A stretch of 64,000 nucleotides of DNA from Halodesulfovibrio marinisediminis DSM 17456 (GTDB lineage Bacteria; Desulfobacterota; Desulfovibrionia; Desulfovibrionales; Desulfovibrionaceae), in assembly GCF_900129975.1 (NCBI RefSeq), contig NZ_FSRG01000004.1, positions 62,001 through 126,000 of the forward strand. The letters are read 5' to 3'. This document shows positions 1 through 8,107 of this stretch, piece by piece; position 1 is the first letter of the stretch, and each line of letters begins with the position of its first letter. Made by a program: the position numbers and the translations under genes. Under the pieces are notes generated by a model. The model saw only the letters and a program-made list of their open reading frames with translations. It did not search any database and was not told the DNA's origin.

Positions 1-80
1 GAATGGTGTTATCATGCTTTTTAAAATAAAATTCCTGCACGTTTTTTCAAAAAAATAGATTTTTTTTCTGATATGCTCAA

Positions 81-312
81 TTGTCGCAACTTTGCAACAT
101 GGGTGATCATATACGCATTTTTTCGAGTATTCAGAAAGCTTGGAATTTCCAAAAGTCTGAGCTTTCTGATTGATTAAACAACAGCCTTACCTACCATAAA
201 AACAATCTTCATGTTGCAGTTTTGCAATATGTTTTGGTTTTTTCGCAAAACTCAGTAAATTTAAGGTGTTTTCTGAATAAAAGTTGTTTTTCTCTTGTCG
301 CAAAACTGTGGT
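81..312. promoter_or_regulatory. Repeated GCA-N4-TGC dyads upstream of ald
   Basis: The first 456 bases hold no convincing long gene but do hold repeated operator-like motifs. At 81-100 TTGTCGCAA and TTGCAACAT face each other across two bases. At 211-230 TTGCA (214-218) and TGCAA (223-227) form a perfect dyad with a 4-base spacer. Both share the layout GCA-N4-TGC. Half-sites reading CGCAAAACT recur at 244-252 and 299-307. Several phased copies ahead of an alanine dehydrogenase gene would suit an Lrp/AsnC-type regulator, but the regulator is inferred and none is encoded nearby. Confidence 0.45.
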
Positions 313-337
313 GGTTGTACAGGGGGAGGTAACCCAA

Positions 338-397
338 ATGACACGCGTTACTAACGTGAATGTATATCACAGTTTTAATGTTTACAGTCAGGGGTAG
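338..397 (+). CDS. Possible 19-residue upstream ORF (leader peptide) before ald
   Basis: A very strong Shine-Dalgarno sequence, AGGGGGAGG at 321-329, sits eight bases before an ATG at 338. The reading frame runs 19 codons (MTRVTNVNVYHSFNVYSQG) to a TAG at 395-397, 59 bases before the ald start. The ribosome-binding site is better than that of most real genes here, which is the main reason to list it. It contains no alanine, so classical attenuation by alanyl-tRNA is not suggested. It may be a translated leader coupling to ald, or a chance ORF. Confidence 0.35.
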   Translation: MTRVTNVNVYHSFNVYSQG

Positions 398-456
398 CAT
401 CATAGTACGTCGCTTCGTAGCCAGATCACAGCCTCTGAATGTGCAAGGAGAAAGTC

Positions 457-1560
457 ATGATTATTGGTGTACCAAAAGAGATTAAGACTTTGGAAAATCG
501 AGTAGCTCTTACTCCGGGTGGCGCGGCAGCGCTTGTCCGTCAAGGGCATACTGTGCTTGTAGAAACTGATGCTGGTCGCGGAAGCGGATTGTTTGATGAG
601 GAATACATTGCTTCCGGTGCAAGCATGGTTTCTGCAGAAGAGGCTTGGGGCGCTGAAATGGTCATTAAGGTTAAAGAACCTATTGCCTCGGAATATCAGT
701 ATCTGCGAGATGGTTTGCTTCTTTTTACCTACCTCCATCTTGCTGCTGAGCGTGATTTGACTACTGCTCTTCTGGAAGGGGGAACTACTGCCGTTGCATA
801 TGAAACCGTACAGCTGGCGAATGGTGCTTTGCCGCTTCTTATGCCAATGTCTGAAGTTGCAGGACGGATGGCGACACAGGAAGGCGCTAACTTTCTTAAA
901 AAGACAAACGGCGGACGTGGTGTCCTTCTTGGTGGGACCCCAGGAGTTGCTCCGGCACGTGTTACAGTAATTGGTGGCGGTGTGGTAGGTATGAATGCTG
1001 CTAAAATGGCGATCGGTCTTGGTGCAGACGTAACTATTCTTGATGTTAATCATCAGCGCTTACAATATCTTGATGATGTATACGGTAATCGTATTCGAAC
1101 TGTTACATCGACTGAACCTAATATCCGTGAATGGGTTGCGAAGTCAGATCTGGTTGTAGGTGCTGTCCTTATTCCGGGGGCAAAAGCTCCAAGTTTGATT
1201 GTAGAAGATATGGTTAAGACCATGCAGGAAGGTTCGGTTATCGTAGACGTGGCCATTGACCAGGGTGGTTGTTGCGAAACCATTAAGCCTACCACTCACG
1301 AGGATCCTGTGTTCGATCTGCATGGTGTAGTGCATTATGGTGTTACCAATATGCCTGGCGCGGTACCACGTACTTCTACTTTTGCTCTTAGTAATCAGAC
1401 CTTGCCATATGCGATTCAGCTTGCAAACAAAGGCCTAGATGCTTTGCGTGCAGACCGTGCCCTTGCGTTGGGACTTAATACTTATAAAGGTAAGCTGACA
1501 TGTCCTGCCGTTGGTGAGGCATTCGAATTATTCTCCGTTTCTCCTGAAGACGTACTGTAA
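457..1560 (+). CDS. ald: Alanine dehydrogenase
   Basis: NAD-dependent alanine dehydrogenase, the reversible oxidative deamination of L-alanine to pyruvate and ammonia in the cytoplasm. The 367-residue length is typical. The N-terminal half carries the substrate-binding KVKEP segment with Lys73 and the catalytic histidine in TYLHLA (His94). The Rossmann NAD-binding loop [12 protein letters not shown] lies near residue 172, followed by the acidic strand end ILD. I chose ATG 457 over the in-frame ATG at 439 because AAGGAG at 445-450 is correctly spaced for 457 and the protein then begins [10 protein letters not shown] like its family. It is monocistronic, ending in a strong terminator, and has a long leader with dyads and a short upstream ORF. 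Confidence 0.96.
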   Translation: MIIGVPKEIKTLENRVALTPGGAAALVRQGHTVLVETDAGRGSGLFDEEYIASGASMVSAEEAWGAEMVIKVKEPIASEYQYLRDGLLLFTYLHLAAERDLTTALLEGGTTAVAYETVQLANGALPLLMPMSEVAGRMATQEGANFLKKTNGGRGVLLGGTPGVAPARVTVIGGGVVGMNAAKMAIGLGADVTILDVNHQRLQYLDDVYGNRIRTVTSTEPNIREWVAKSDLVVGAVLIPGAKAPSLIVEDMVKTMQEGSVIVDVAIDQGGCCETIKPTTHEDPVFDLHGVVHYGVTNMPGAVPRTSTFALSNQTLPYAIQLANKGLDALRADRALALGLNTYKGKLTCPAVGEAFELFSVSPEDVL

Positions 1561-1590
1561 GTTAATATCTAAGTGCTTGCTATTTTTGAT

Positions 1591-1624
1591 GTCCGACCTC
1601 CTTTTAGGGGTCGGACTTTTTTTT
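1591..1624 (+). terminator. Rho-independent terminator of ald
   Basis: GTCCGACC (1591-1598) pairs perfectly with GGTCGGAC (1609-1616) and is followed by a run of eight T. It lies 30 bases after the ald stop. Confidence 0.95.
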
Positions 1625-1826
1625 GACATTATAATATTGCTTACATTTTTGTTAAAGATAGAATGCTATTCGTGTTTACAAAGCAAGGGGTATTGCATTG
1701 GAATTATTAGGGCGAATTGTTGTAAAATGTAAAAAGCTATTTACAATTAACAAAAACGAAAAAAATTACAGCTTGTTTGATTTTTTTTATTCCATCTGCT
1801 AATACTCTCTCGGTTTGAGAACACAT

Positions 1827-1860
1827 TTTCGTTAAACTTTCGTTCAACGAAAAAACGAAA
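1827..1860. promoter_or_regulatory. Nested TTTCGTT/AACGAAA palindromes upstream of the amino acid ABC operon
   Basis: A perfect inverted repeat TTTCGTT-C-AACGAAA (1838-1852) is flanked by a second outward pair, TTTCGTT at 1827-1833 and AACGAAA at 1854-1860, so the half-site occurs four times in 34 bases. It ends 56 bases before the binding-protein start, in the only sizeable gap ahead of the operon. The rest of the 1625-1916 gap is AT-rich with no gene. The layout is that of an operator for a dimeric or tetrameric repressor; the regulator is unknown. Confidence 0.55.
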
Positions 1861-1916
1861 TAGTAGGAATTTTACATAGTAGCTATCGTAATCACTTTTT
1901 TAGGAGGGTTCATTTT

Positions 1917-2657
1917 ATGAAACGTCTTATCGCCATCTTGGCAGCTGTACTTGTTTTCTCATTTTCTTCTTCTGCTTTTGCTCAGAAGCTGATTGTTGCA
2001 CATGACACCAACTTCAAGCCGTTTGAATTTAAACAGAACGGTGAATACGTTGGTTTCGATATCGACATGTGGAAAGAAGTTGCGAAACGAATGAACCTTG
2101 ATTACGAATTCCAGCCGATGGATTTTAACGGTATTATCCCTGGCCTTCAGGCTGGTTCCATTGATGCTGCTGTTGCAGGTATCACCATTAAACCTTCCCG
2201 TGCAGAAGTTGTAGACTTCTCCGATGGTTACTACGATTCCGGTCTTGTCATCCTTGTTCGTGCTGATAACAACGACATCAAAGACATCAACGATTTGAAA
2301 GACAAAATCGTTGCTACCAAGCTTGCTACTTCTTCTGTTGACCTTGCTCAGCAGTACGTACCTAAGAAGAATATCAAACTTTTCCCTAACAATGATAACA
2401 TGTTCATGGAACTGATGACTGGCGGTGCTGATGCTGTTATCTTTGACATGCCTGTTGTTAAAGATTTCGAAGCAAAAGCAGGTCAGGGTATGGTTAAAGT
2501 AGTTGGTCCTATCTATCAGGGTCAGTCCTACGGTATCGCATTCCCTAAAGGTTCCAAGCTTGTTCCAGGCGTAAACAAAGCGCTCAAAGAAATGAAAGCT
2601 GACGGCACCTATGAAGAACTCTTTATTAAGTGGTTTGGTTACGCGCCTGCTAAGTAG
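1917..2657 (+). CDS. glnH: Polar amino acid ABC transporter, periplasmic binding protein
   Basis: Family 3 solute-binding protein (GlnH/HisJ type), 246 residues, which captures a polar amino acid in the periplasm and delivers it to the permease encoded next. A clear Sec signal peptide (MKRLIAILAAVLVFSF) ends at AFA-QK near residue 23. The mature part starts LIVAHDTNFKPFEF and contains the ligand-pocket patterns GFDIDMW and IDAAVAGITI typical of the family. AGGAGGG lies ten bases before the ATG. A hairpin after the gene probably raises its mRNA level over the permease and ATPase. Glutamine is the likeliest substrate by family resemblance, but the sequence alone does not fix it. Confidence 0.92.
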   Translation: MKRLIAILAAVLVFSFSSSAFAQKLIVAHDTNFKPFEFKQNGEYVGFDIDMWKEVAKRMNLDYEFQPMDFNGIIPGLQAGSIDAAVAGITIKPSRAEVVDFSDGYYDSGLVILVRADNNDIKDINDLKDKIVATKLATSSVDLAQQYVPKKNIKLFPNNDNMFMELMTGGADAVIFDMPVVKDFEAKAGQGMVKVVGPIYQGQSYGIAFPKGSKLVPGVNKALKEMKADGTYEELFIKWFGYAPAK

Positions 2658-2687
2658 TAGTAATCCTTTCTTTCATAGTATTTAAAG

Positions 2688-2716
2688 CATAGGGATGGCG
2701 TTGTGCCATCCCTATG
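2688..2716 (+). terminator. Intercistronic hairpin after the binding-protein gene
   Basis: CATAGGGATGGC (2688-2699) pairs perfectly with GCCATCCCTATG (2705-2716) around a 5-base loop, without a proper T-run. Such a 12-bp stem between a binding-protein gene and its permease normally protects the upstream message or partly attenuates, giving excess binding protein. It is not a full operon terminator. Confidence 0.7.
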
Positions 2717-2772
2717 TATATTTTATCCGCTAAATATTTTTAGCAAAAGTACCCCAAAGGCAGATACACTTT

Positions 2773-3444
2773 ATGGCATTCCAGTTTAAACCAGAAGTGA
2801 TGATTGACACTCTTCCTCTTCTTGTAGAAGGGCTTGAGCTGACAATTTATATCACTCTCCTTGGCCTTGCGTTTGGCTTTATGATAGGCACTGTCGCAGG
2901 CCTTGGCCGACTTTCTCTGCATAGAATTAATCGCTCTCTTGCGAGCATTTATATAGAAATTATTCGTGGTACTCCGATGATTGTTCAGGCCTTGTTCCTG
3001 TACTTTGGTGTACCGCTTGTTACCGGTGTCCGTATTAATCCTATTACAGCTGGTATTATCACTATCGCTGTTAACTCCGGTGCATACATTGCGGAAATCG
3101 TACGTGGCGCAGTGCAGTCTATCGATCAGGGACAGTTTGAGGCTGGCCGCTCTATTGGTCTTACCCGTCATCAGACAATGGTTTCCATTATCTGGCCTCA
3201 GGCATTCCGTCGAATGATTCCACCACTGGGCAACCAGTTTATTATTTCGCTTAAAGATACCTCACTTCTTACCGTTATCGGCGTAGCAGAGCTTACCCGT
3301 TCCGGTCAGGAGATTGTTGCGGTTAACTTCCGTTCCTTTGAAGTATACCTGACTGTAGCGATCGTTTACCTCTGTATGACCCTTTCTATTGCGAAAGGTT
3401 TACGTTGGTATGAGAAAAAACTGATGGCACGCAGCCGCCGCTAG
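2773..3444 (+). CDS. glnP: Polar amino acid ABC transporter, permease
   Basis: Inner-membrane permease of the HisM/GlnP type, 223 residues. Hydrophobic segments occur near residues 15-45, 55-80, 90-115 and 180-210. The EAA loop that docks on the ATPase reads EAGRSIGLTRHQTMVSIIWP (about residues 122-141). The N-terminal LPLLVEGLELTIYITLLG is the usual opening of this family. A single permease gene suggests a homodimer. It lies between the binding-protein gene and the ATPase gene, only nine bases before the latter. The ribosome-binding site is weak (AAAGG), consistent with expression below that of the binding protein. Confidence 0.93.
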   Translation: MAFQFKPEVMIDTLPLLVEGLELTIYITLLGLAFGFMIGTVAGLGRLSLHRINRSLASIYIEIIRGTPMIVQALFLYFGVPLVTGVRINPITAGIITIAVNSGAYIAEIVRGAVQSIDQGQFEAGRSIGLTRHQTMVSIIWPQAFRRMIPPLGNQFIISLKDTSLLTVIGVAELTRSGQEIVAVNFRSFEVYLTVAIVYLCMTLSIAKGLRWYEKKLMARSRR

Positions 3445-3453
3445 GAGCACTCG

Positions 3454-4191
3454 ATGAGCGATACATCTAATATGATTGAAATCCGTAACCTGCACAAAAG
3501 TTACGGTGACATAGAAGTTATTAAAGGCGTAGATCTTAGCGTTAAGCAGGGTGAAGTAGTTGTAATCCTCGGCCCATCCGGTTCTGGTAAATCTACTGTT
3601 CTGCGCTGCATTAACCGTCTCGAAGAAATTTCCTCAGGTTCTATCGTTGTAGACGGTTATGATCTTTACGCAAAAGAGACCGACATCAACTACGTGCGTT
3701 CCGAAGCAGGTATGGTGTTCCAGCAGTTTAACCTGTTTCCGCACCTGTCTGTTCTGCAGAACATTACAATCGGACTGATAAAAGTTCGTAAAATGGATAA
3801 AGCAGAAGCAGATAAAATTGCACTCAGCCTGCTTGAGAAAGTAGGTCTTCCGGATAAGGCAGCAGCATATCCGGATCAGCTTTCTGGTGGTCAGAAACAG
3901 CGTGTGGCAATCGCACGTTCTCTGGCAATGAACCCGAAAGTAATCCTTTTCGACGAACCTACCTCTGCACTCGATCCGGAGCTCGTAGGTGAGGTTCTCG
4001 ACGTAATGAAAAATCTTGCCGACGAAGGCATGACCATGGTGGTAGTAACCCACGAAATGGGCTTCGCACGCGAAGTTGCTGACCGCGTAATCTTTATTGC
4101 TGATGGTGTGATTCAGGAAGAAGCAGCTCCAGATGAGTTCTTCTCTAACCCTAAGAATCCACGTCTTAAAGATTTTTTAGGCAAATTGTAG
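3454..4191 (+). CDS. glnQ: Polar amino acid ABC transporter, ATP-binding protein
   Basis: ATPase of the importer, 245 residues, bound to the cytoplasmic face of the permease. Walker A is GPSGSGKST (near residue 40), the Q-loop follows in [11 protein letters not shown], the ABC signature is LSGGQKQR, Walker B is [12 protein letters not shown] and the switch histidine lies in VVTHEMGFA. These are canonical for the GlnQ/HisP subfamily. GGAG precedes the ATG by six bases. It is the last gene of the three-gene operon and is followed by repeat copy A, whose hairpin supplies the terminator. Confidence 0.95.
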   Translation: MSDTSNMIEIRNLHKSYGDIEVIKGVDLSVKQGEVVVILGPSGSGKSTVLRCINRLEEISSGSIVVDGYDLYAKETDINYVRSEAGMVFQQFNLFPHLSVLQNITIGLIKVRKMDKAEADKIALSLLEKVGLPDKAAAYPDQLSGGQKQRVAIARSLAMNPKVILFDEPTSALDPELVGEVLDVMKNLADEGMTMVVVTHEMGFAREVADRVIFIADGVIQEEAAPDEFFSNPKNPRLKDFLGKL

Positions 4192-4205
4192 TTGGTGGTC
4201 TTTTT

Positions 4206-4377
4206 TTGTCTCCGGCGGCTTAAGAATCTCCAGAAACTTTTATTATGCGAAGAACACCCGTAGATATATTTCTCACGCGGCATTATTCCAATGACATGAA
4301 ATAGCTAGAGGGCTGTCCTTCATATGAAGGGCAGCCCTTTTTTATTATTCGAAAGGTAATGGAGTGGAAGCCGCGAA
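4206..4377. repeat. Dispersed intergenic repeat, copy A (truncated) with terminator
   Basis: The left end TTGTCTCCGGCGGCTTAAGA (4206-4225) matches the terminal repeat of the full copies, followed by the inner-arm sequence AATCTCCAGAAAC. The central terminator (4309-4343) has the stem AGGGCTG...CAGCCCT with a palindromic inner part and a T-run, and serves the amino acid transporter operon. The conserved internal segment at 4351-4377 resembles 20432-20457, 26291-26316 and 35053-35078. The right terminal repeat is missing. Unlike copies B and C, the left arm lacks the internal hairpin between its two CTTAAGA blocks. The rest of the gap to 4564 holds no other recognisable element. Confidence 0.75.
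4309..4343 (+). terminator. Terminator after the amino acid ABC operon
   Basis: AGGGCTG (4309-4315) and CAGCCCT (4332-4338) close a stem whose interior CCTTCATATGAAGG is self-complementary; six T follow from 4338. It is the central hairpin of repeat copy A. Confidence 0.9.
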
Positions 4378-4564
4378 GGGGTGAAAAAACGGGCTGTCCT
4401 TGCAGACAAAAGCCACGATTAAAATGTGTCGGTAGAGTCATAGAAAAGTGAATAGGTTACGTAATTGTCTAGGGAGTATTCCTCTGGTACAGGTATGGAA
4501 AGGAAGGATTCATTTTTACTGTCTGCGTTTGGCAGGCAACGTCTCTAGCTAGGATAGTTGCTCC

Positions 4565-7500
4565 ATGAAACAGTTTCGCGCCGATTTGCATATTCATTCC
4601 CGTTTTTCCCGTGCAACCAGTAAAAAATTGACACCGCGTCACCTGGCCGCCTGGGCTGAGGTTAAGGGACTTGACGTCATTGGTACGGGCGACCTTACGC
4701 ATCCAGAATGGCTGGATGAGTTGGAAGATCAGCTTGTGGAAGATAGCCAAAGCGGATTGTTTCGGCTGAAGGATGCAACAGATCTCGGTAAAGAGATACC
4801 GCGGTTTGGCGATTATTCAATGCATGGTCGGTCTCTGTTTATGTTGCAGGGGGAAATCAGTTCAATCTACAAACGGGGCGGCAAGGTGCGCAAGGTGCAC
4901 AACTTAGTGTACATGCCTACGTTTGAAGCAGCTCGCAGATTCAGTAACCGCCTTGGCGAGATAGGCAACATTACGTCAGACGGTCGCCCTATCCTCGGGA
5001 TGGATTCGCGTGATATTCTTGATCTCGTACTTGAAACTCATCCATTAGCCTTCCTTATTCCTGCCCACATCTGGACGCCGTGGTTCTCTCTTTTCGGCTC
5101 AAAATCTGGCTTTGACACAATAGAAGAATGTTATGGCGATTATGCCTCAGAAATTTTTGCACTTGAAACAGGTCTTTCTTCCGACCCAGAGATGAACTGG
5201 TTGTGGAGCGCGCTTGATCGCTTTGCTCTGGTTTCCAACTCGGATGCACACTCCGGTGATAAGCTCGGTCGGGAATGCAATCTGTTTGCTGGTGATATCT
5301 CATATGAAGGGATGTACCGCAGTTTGCGTGGCGAAGGGCTTGGCCACAAGTTCCTCGGTACCATGGAGTTCTTTCCAGAAGAAGGTAAGTATCACTTAGA
5401 TGGTCACCGTAAATGTAACGTTGTTATGGAGCCGCGCGAAACGTTGACGCGTGATGGTGTTTGTCCTGTGTGTGGCAAACCGTTGACCGTAGGGGTTCTG
5501 CATAGAATTCTTTCGCTTGCGGACAGAGATATTCCGAAACAGCCGTCCAAAGCTGGTGATTTTAGTTCGCTGATTCCACTTCCTGAACTGATGAGTGAGG
5601 TGCTTGGCGTAGGGCCTAAGGCGAAAAAGGTTATGGATCTTTACTCTGAAACAATCCGCAAGCTCGGTTCAGAAATGGCAATTCTTCGTGATGTTCCTGA
5701 AGAGGATATTAAGAAGATACATCCTGTTCTTGCGGAAGCCGTAAGCAGAATGCGTAAAGGTGAAGTGCTTCGCCAACCGGGCTTTGATGGCGAATATGGT
5801 GTGGTCCGTGTGTTCTCTCAAAAAGAGCGTAATGAATTTAAGCACGGAAAAATGCTTATTGATGTGCCTGAAAAGGTGAGCGGACTTACATCTGAAGAAG
5901 AAGCTTCAATCACGCCTAGGTTTGAGACAGCAGTACAGCAACGTAAGGATGAGCCTGAGAGCATTACTTATAACGATGCACAACAGAAGGCCATCAAGTT
6001 TGCACCAGATCCGGTGCTTGTTATGGCAGGGCCGGGGACAGGTAAAACACGTACCCTCATCGGACGTATTGAATATTTGCTCGGTTCAGGGGTTAAGGCG
6101 CGGCAAATCCTTGCACTCACTTTTACCCGTAGAGCTGCGCAAGAACTGACAACGCGCCTCGCAGACTCTATTCAGAATAAATTATCTATTCCTCGCGCAG
6201 ATACTCTGCATGGTCTTGCGTTTGAATATTGGCAGAATTCTAATTCAGATGCACCGACGTTGCTTTCTGAGGAAAGCTCAAAGCGTGTCTTTGCTGAAGC
6301 CAATGCTGAAATAAGTAAGCAGCAGTGTAAAAAAGCATGGGAAGCAATATCCCTGTGTCGCGAACGAATGGAGCCGTGTTCTGTTGAGATGCAGGATGCA
6401 TTCAGTAATTACTCTAGTCTTAAAAATTCATGGAATCTTGCTGACTACACAGATCTTCTTGAGTTTTGGCTGGAGTCCTTACGTAACAATGTTTTTGTAC
6501 ATCCGTGGATACATGTACTTGTCGATGAAATTCAGGATTTGTCTCCGCTTCAGTTGGCAGTAGTCCGTGAGCTTGTTTCTCAGGATAAACAAAACGGCCA
6601 GGGCTTTTTTGGTATCGGTGATCCTGATCAGTCTATTTATGGATTTAGGGGCGCTCATGGCGGTGTGAAGTCGTATTTAGAAAAAGAACTTTCATCTCTG
6701 AATACTATTCAGCTGTTTGAAAATTATCGTTCTTCACAGCATATTGTAGACTACGCAAGTGCACTTATGCAGCCAGTCCGTGAGGCAAAGGCTATTGAGG
6801 CCAAAAGGTCTTTAGAAGCTGAAGTCCGAATGTTTGAAGCACCGACCTCTGAAGCAGAAGCTTCATGGATTGGTGAACAGGTTCGAGGCTTGCTCGGACA
6901 AACCAGTCATTCATTGCAGGACGGCAGGCAAGAGCGGCTTCTCGGTGGCGAGCTTTCACCCGGTGACATTGCTGTTCTTGTGCGGTTCAAAGCACTAATT
7001 CCGGTTATCAGCCAGACGCTTAACAGGCTCGGTATCCCATGCGCTGTCCCGGAGCAGGAAGCCTTTTGGGTAGACCCGCGTGTGGAGCTTATTCTTGCTG
7101 CTGCAGGACGATTTGTAGGCATTTCCAGTAAAGAAGGTGAAGAGCAGATACCATGTCCTGATGTTGTACTGGCTAAAGGACCTGAAGGTATTGCCGTGTA
7201 TCTGGAGGATATACCTCCGTTTGATCGCTTATTCTGGAAGTCATCAGCTTTTAAGCAGCTTTTGAAGCACTACAAGGAACATAACGGTTGGGCTGGATTG
7301 CTTAACTGGATAAACTTGCAAACCGAGCTCGACCAAGTGCGCCAGAAAAGTGAAAAAGTGCAGATTATGTCCATGCATGCATCCAAGGGACTTGAATTCA
7401 AAGCTGTGTTTCTGCCAGCGCTTGAAGATGGTATTATGCCATATTCAGGCATGAACACCCTGACAGGAACTGCCTCCAGCATATCTGATCATTACGATAT

Positions 7501-7708
7501 TGATGAAGAACGACGTCTGCTCTATGTTGCCATTACTCGTGCTGAGCAGCTTTTGTTCCTTAGTCATTCTTCAAAACGTATGATTTACGGTCATACCGTG
7601 CACCTTGCGCCGTCACGATTCTTGGTAGACTTGCCCGCCGAAGGGCTTATGCATTCCGCGCTTAAGGCTAAAAAGAAGCATACAGAGACGCAGCTTAGTT
7701 TGATTTAA
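4565..7708 (+). CDS. PHP/endonuclease Q-like nuclease fused to UvrD-family helicase
   Basis: A 1047-residue two-part protein. Residues 1 to about 400 resemble endonuclease Q/YqxK, which cleaves DNA 5' of deaminated bases. They show a PHP metal site beginning DLHIHSRFSRATSK, GTGDLTHP and NSDAHSGD, a zinc-finger pattern CNVVMEP...CPVCGKPLTVGV...LADR, and a helix-hairpin-helix-like stretch (LIPLPELMSEVLGVGPKAKK). From about residue 470 an SF1A helicase follows: Q-motif NDAQQKAI, Walker A AGPGTGKTRT (about 487-496), Walker B VDEIQDLSPLQ, GDPDQSIYGFRGA, and the C-terminal MSMHASKGLEF and YVAITRAEQ motifs. The fusion suggests that incision at a damaged base is coupled to strand unwinding in one protein. 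Domain assignment is from motifs. The joint function is inference. Confidence 0.88.
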   Translation: MKQFRADLHIHSRFSRATSKKLTPRHLAAWAEVKGLDVIGTGDLTHPEWLDELEDQLVEDSQSGLFRLKDATDLGKEIPRFGDYSMHGRSLFMLQGEISSIYKRGGKVRKVHNLVYMPTFEAARRFSNRLGEIGNITSDGRPILGMDSRDILDLVLETHPLAFLIPAHIWTPWFSLFGSKSGFDTIEECYGDYASEIFALETGLSSDPEMNWLWSALDRFALVSNSDAHSGDKLGRECNLFAGDISYEGMYRSLRGEGLGHKFLGTMEFFPEEGKYHLDGHRKCNVVMEPRETLTRDGVCPVCGKPLTVGVLHRILSLADRDIPKQPSKAGDFSSLIPLPELMSEVLGVGPKAKKVMDLYSETIRKLGSEMAILRDVPEEDIKKIHPVLAEAVSRMRKGEVLRQPGFDGEYGVVRVFSQKERNEFKHGKMLIDVPEKVSGLTSEEEASITPRFETAVQQRKDEPESITYNDAQQKAIKFAPDPVLVMAGPGTGKTRTLIGRIEYLLGSGVKARQILALTFTRRAAQELTTRLADSIQNKLSIPRADTLHGLAFEYWQNSNSDAPTLLSEESSKRVFAEANAEISKQQCKKAWEAISLCRERMEPCSVEMQDAFSNYSSLKNSWNLADYTDLLEFWLESLRNNVFVHPWIHVLVDEIQDLSPLQLAVVRELVSQDKQNGQGFFGIGDPDQSIYGFRGAHGGVKSYLEKELSSLNTIQLFENYRSSQHIVDYASALMQPVREAKAIEAKRSLEAEVRMFEAPTSEAEASWIGEQVRGLLGQTSHSLQDGRQERLLGGELSPGDIAVLVRFKALIPVISQTLNRLGIPCAVPEQEAFWVDPRVELILAAAGRFVGISSKEGEEQIPCPDVVLAKGPEGIAVYLEDIPPFDRLFWKSSAFKQLLKHYKEHNGWAGLLNWINLQTELDQVRQKSEKVQIMSMHASKGLEFKAVFLPALEDGIMPYSGMNTLTGTASSISDHYDIDEERRLLYVAITRAEQLLFLSHSSKRMIYGHTVHLAPSRFLVDLPAEGLMHSALKAKKKHTETQLSLI

Positions 7709-8107
7709 ATCATGCGGTGTGTTGGGGAGAGTTTTGTCTTCGATGGGGAAGGGCTTTGCACCTCCACCTCGCAAGAGGGAGCCTCCTTTGACCGGCTTGA
7801 TGTTCTGGGTAGAGGATGCTCGTAACCGATGGGGCGCTTTACGAGCATAGATTGCATGGCGTTTTTTTCTGCCTTCAGTGTAAGCAATAAGTCTGTATAA
7901 AAATCAATTTATAAGGTTTGTTACCTCTAGTTGTGAATATGAGTCCTAAGTTTGTTGTAGTGCTCGTATCAATGGTATAACTTACGTTTGAACTGGGCAT
8001 AGTATGCTACATTTATTTGCTAGGGAAAATGTCTCGTAGTGTCGTCGAACACGTCACATTCTCATTTTCAGAGACCATAACGACACGTAAGCCGGAAATA
8101 TAATTTT
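7709..8107. other. 399-bp gap between the helicase fusion and cbiR; long-range inverted repeat
   Basis: No gene is convincing here. The stretch 7735-7880 is locally richer in G and C and partly self-complementary, so a small RNA or a decayed sequence is possible, but I could not match it to a known RNA. Just before cbiR, GTGTCGT (8039-8045) pairs with ACGACAC (8080-8086), and GTCTC (8031-8035) with GAGAC (8071-8075); both pairs are inverted repeats. Given the cobamide genes downstream I looked for cobalamin-riboswitch landmarks and did not find them. Confidence 0.4.

Noticed and set aside
400-1053. A 217-codon minus-strand open frame opposite ald
   Set aside because: It runs antisense to a clear alanine dehydrogenase gene, has a Cys/Ser/His-rich composition unlike a real protein and has no ribosome-binding site.
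7709-8107. Cobalamin riboswitch upstream of cbiR
   Set aside because: I looked for the B12-box-like GCCACTG and the associated GGGAA elements in order and did not find them; GGGGAAGGGC alone is not enough.
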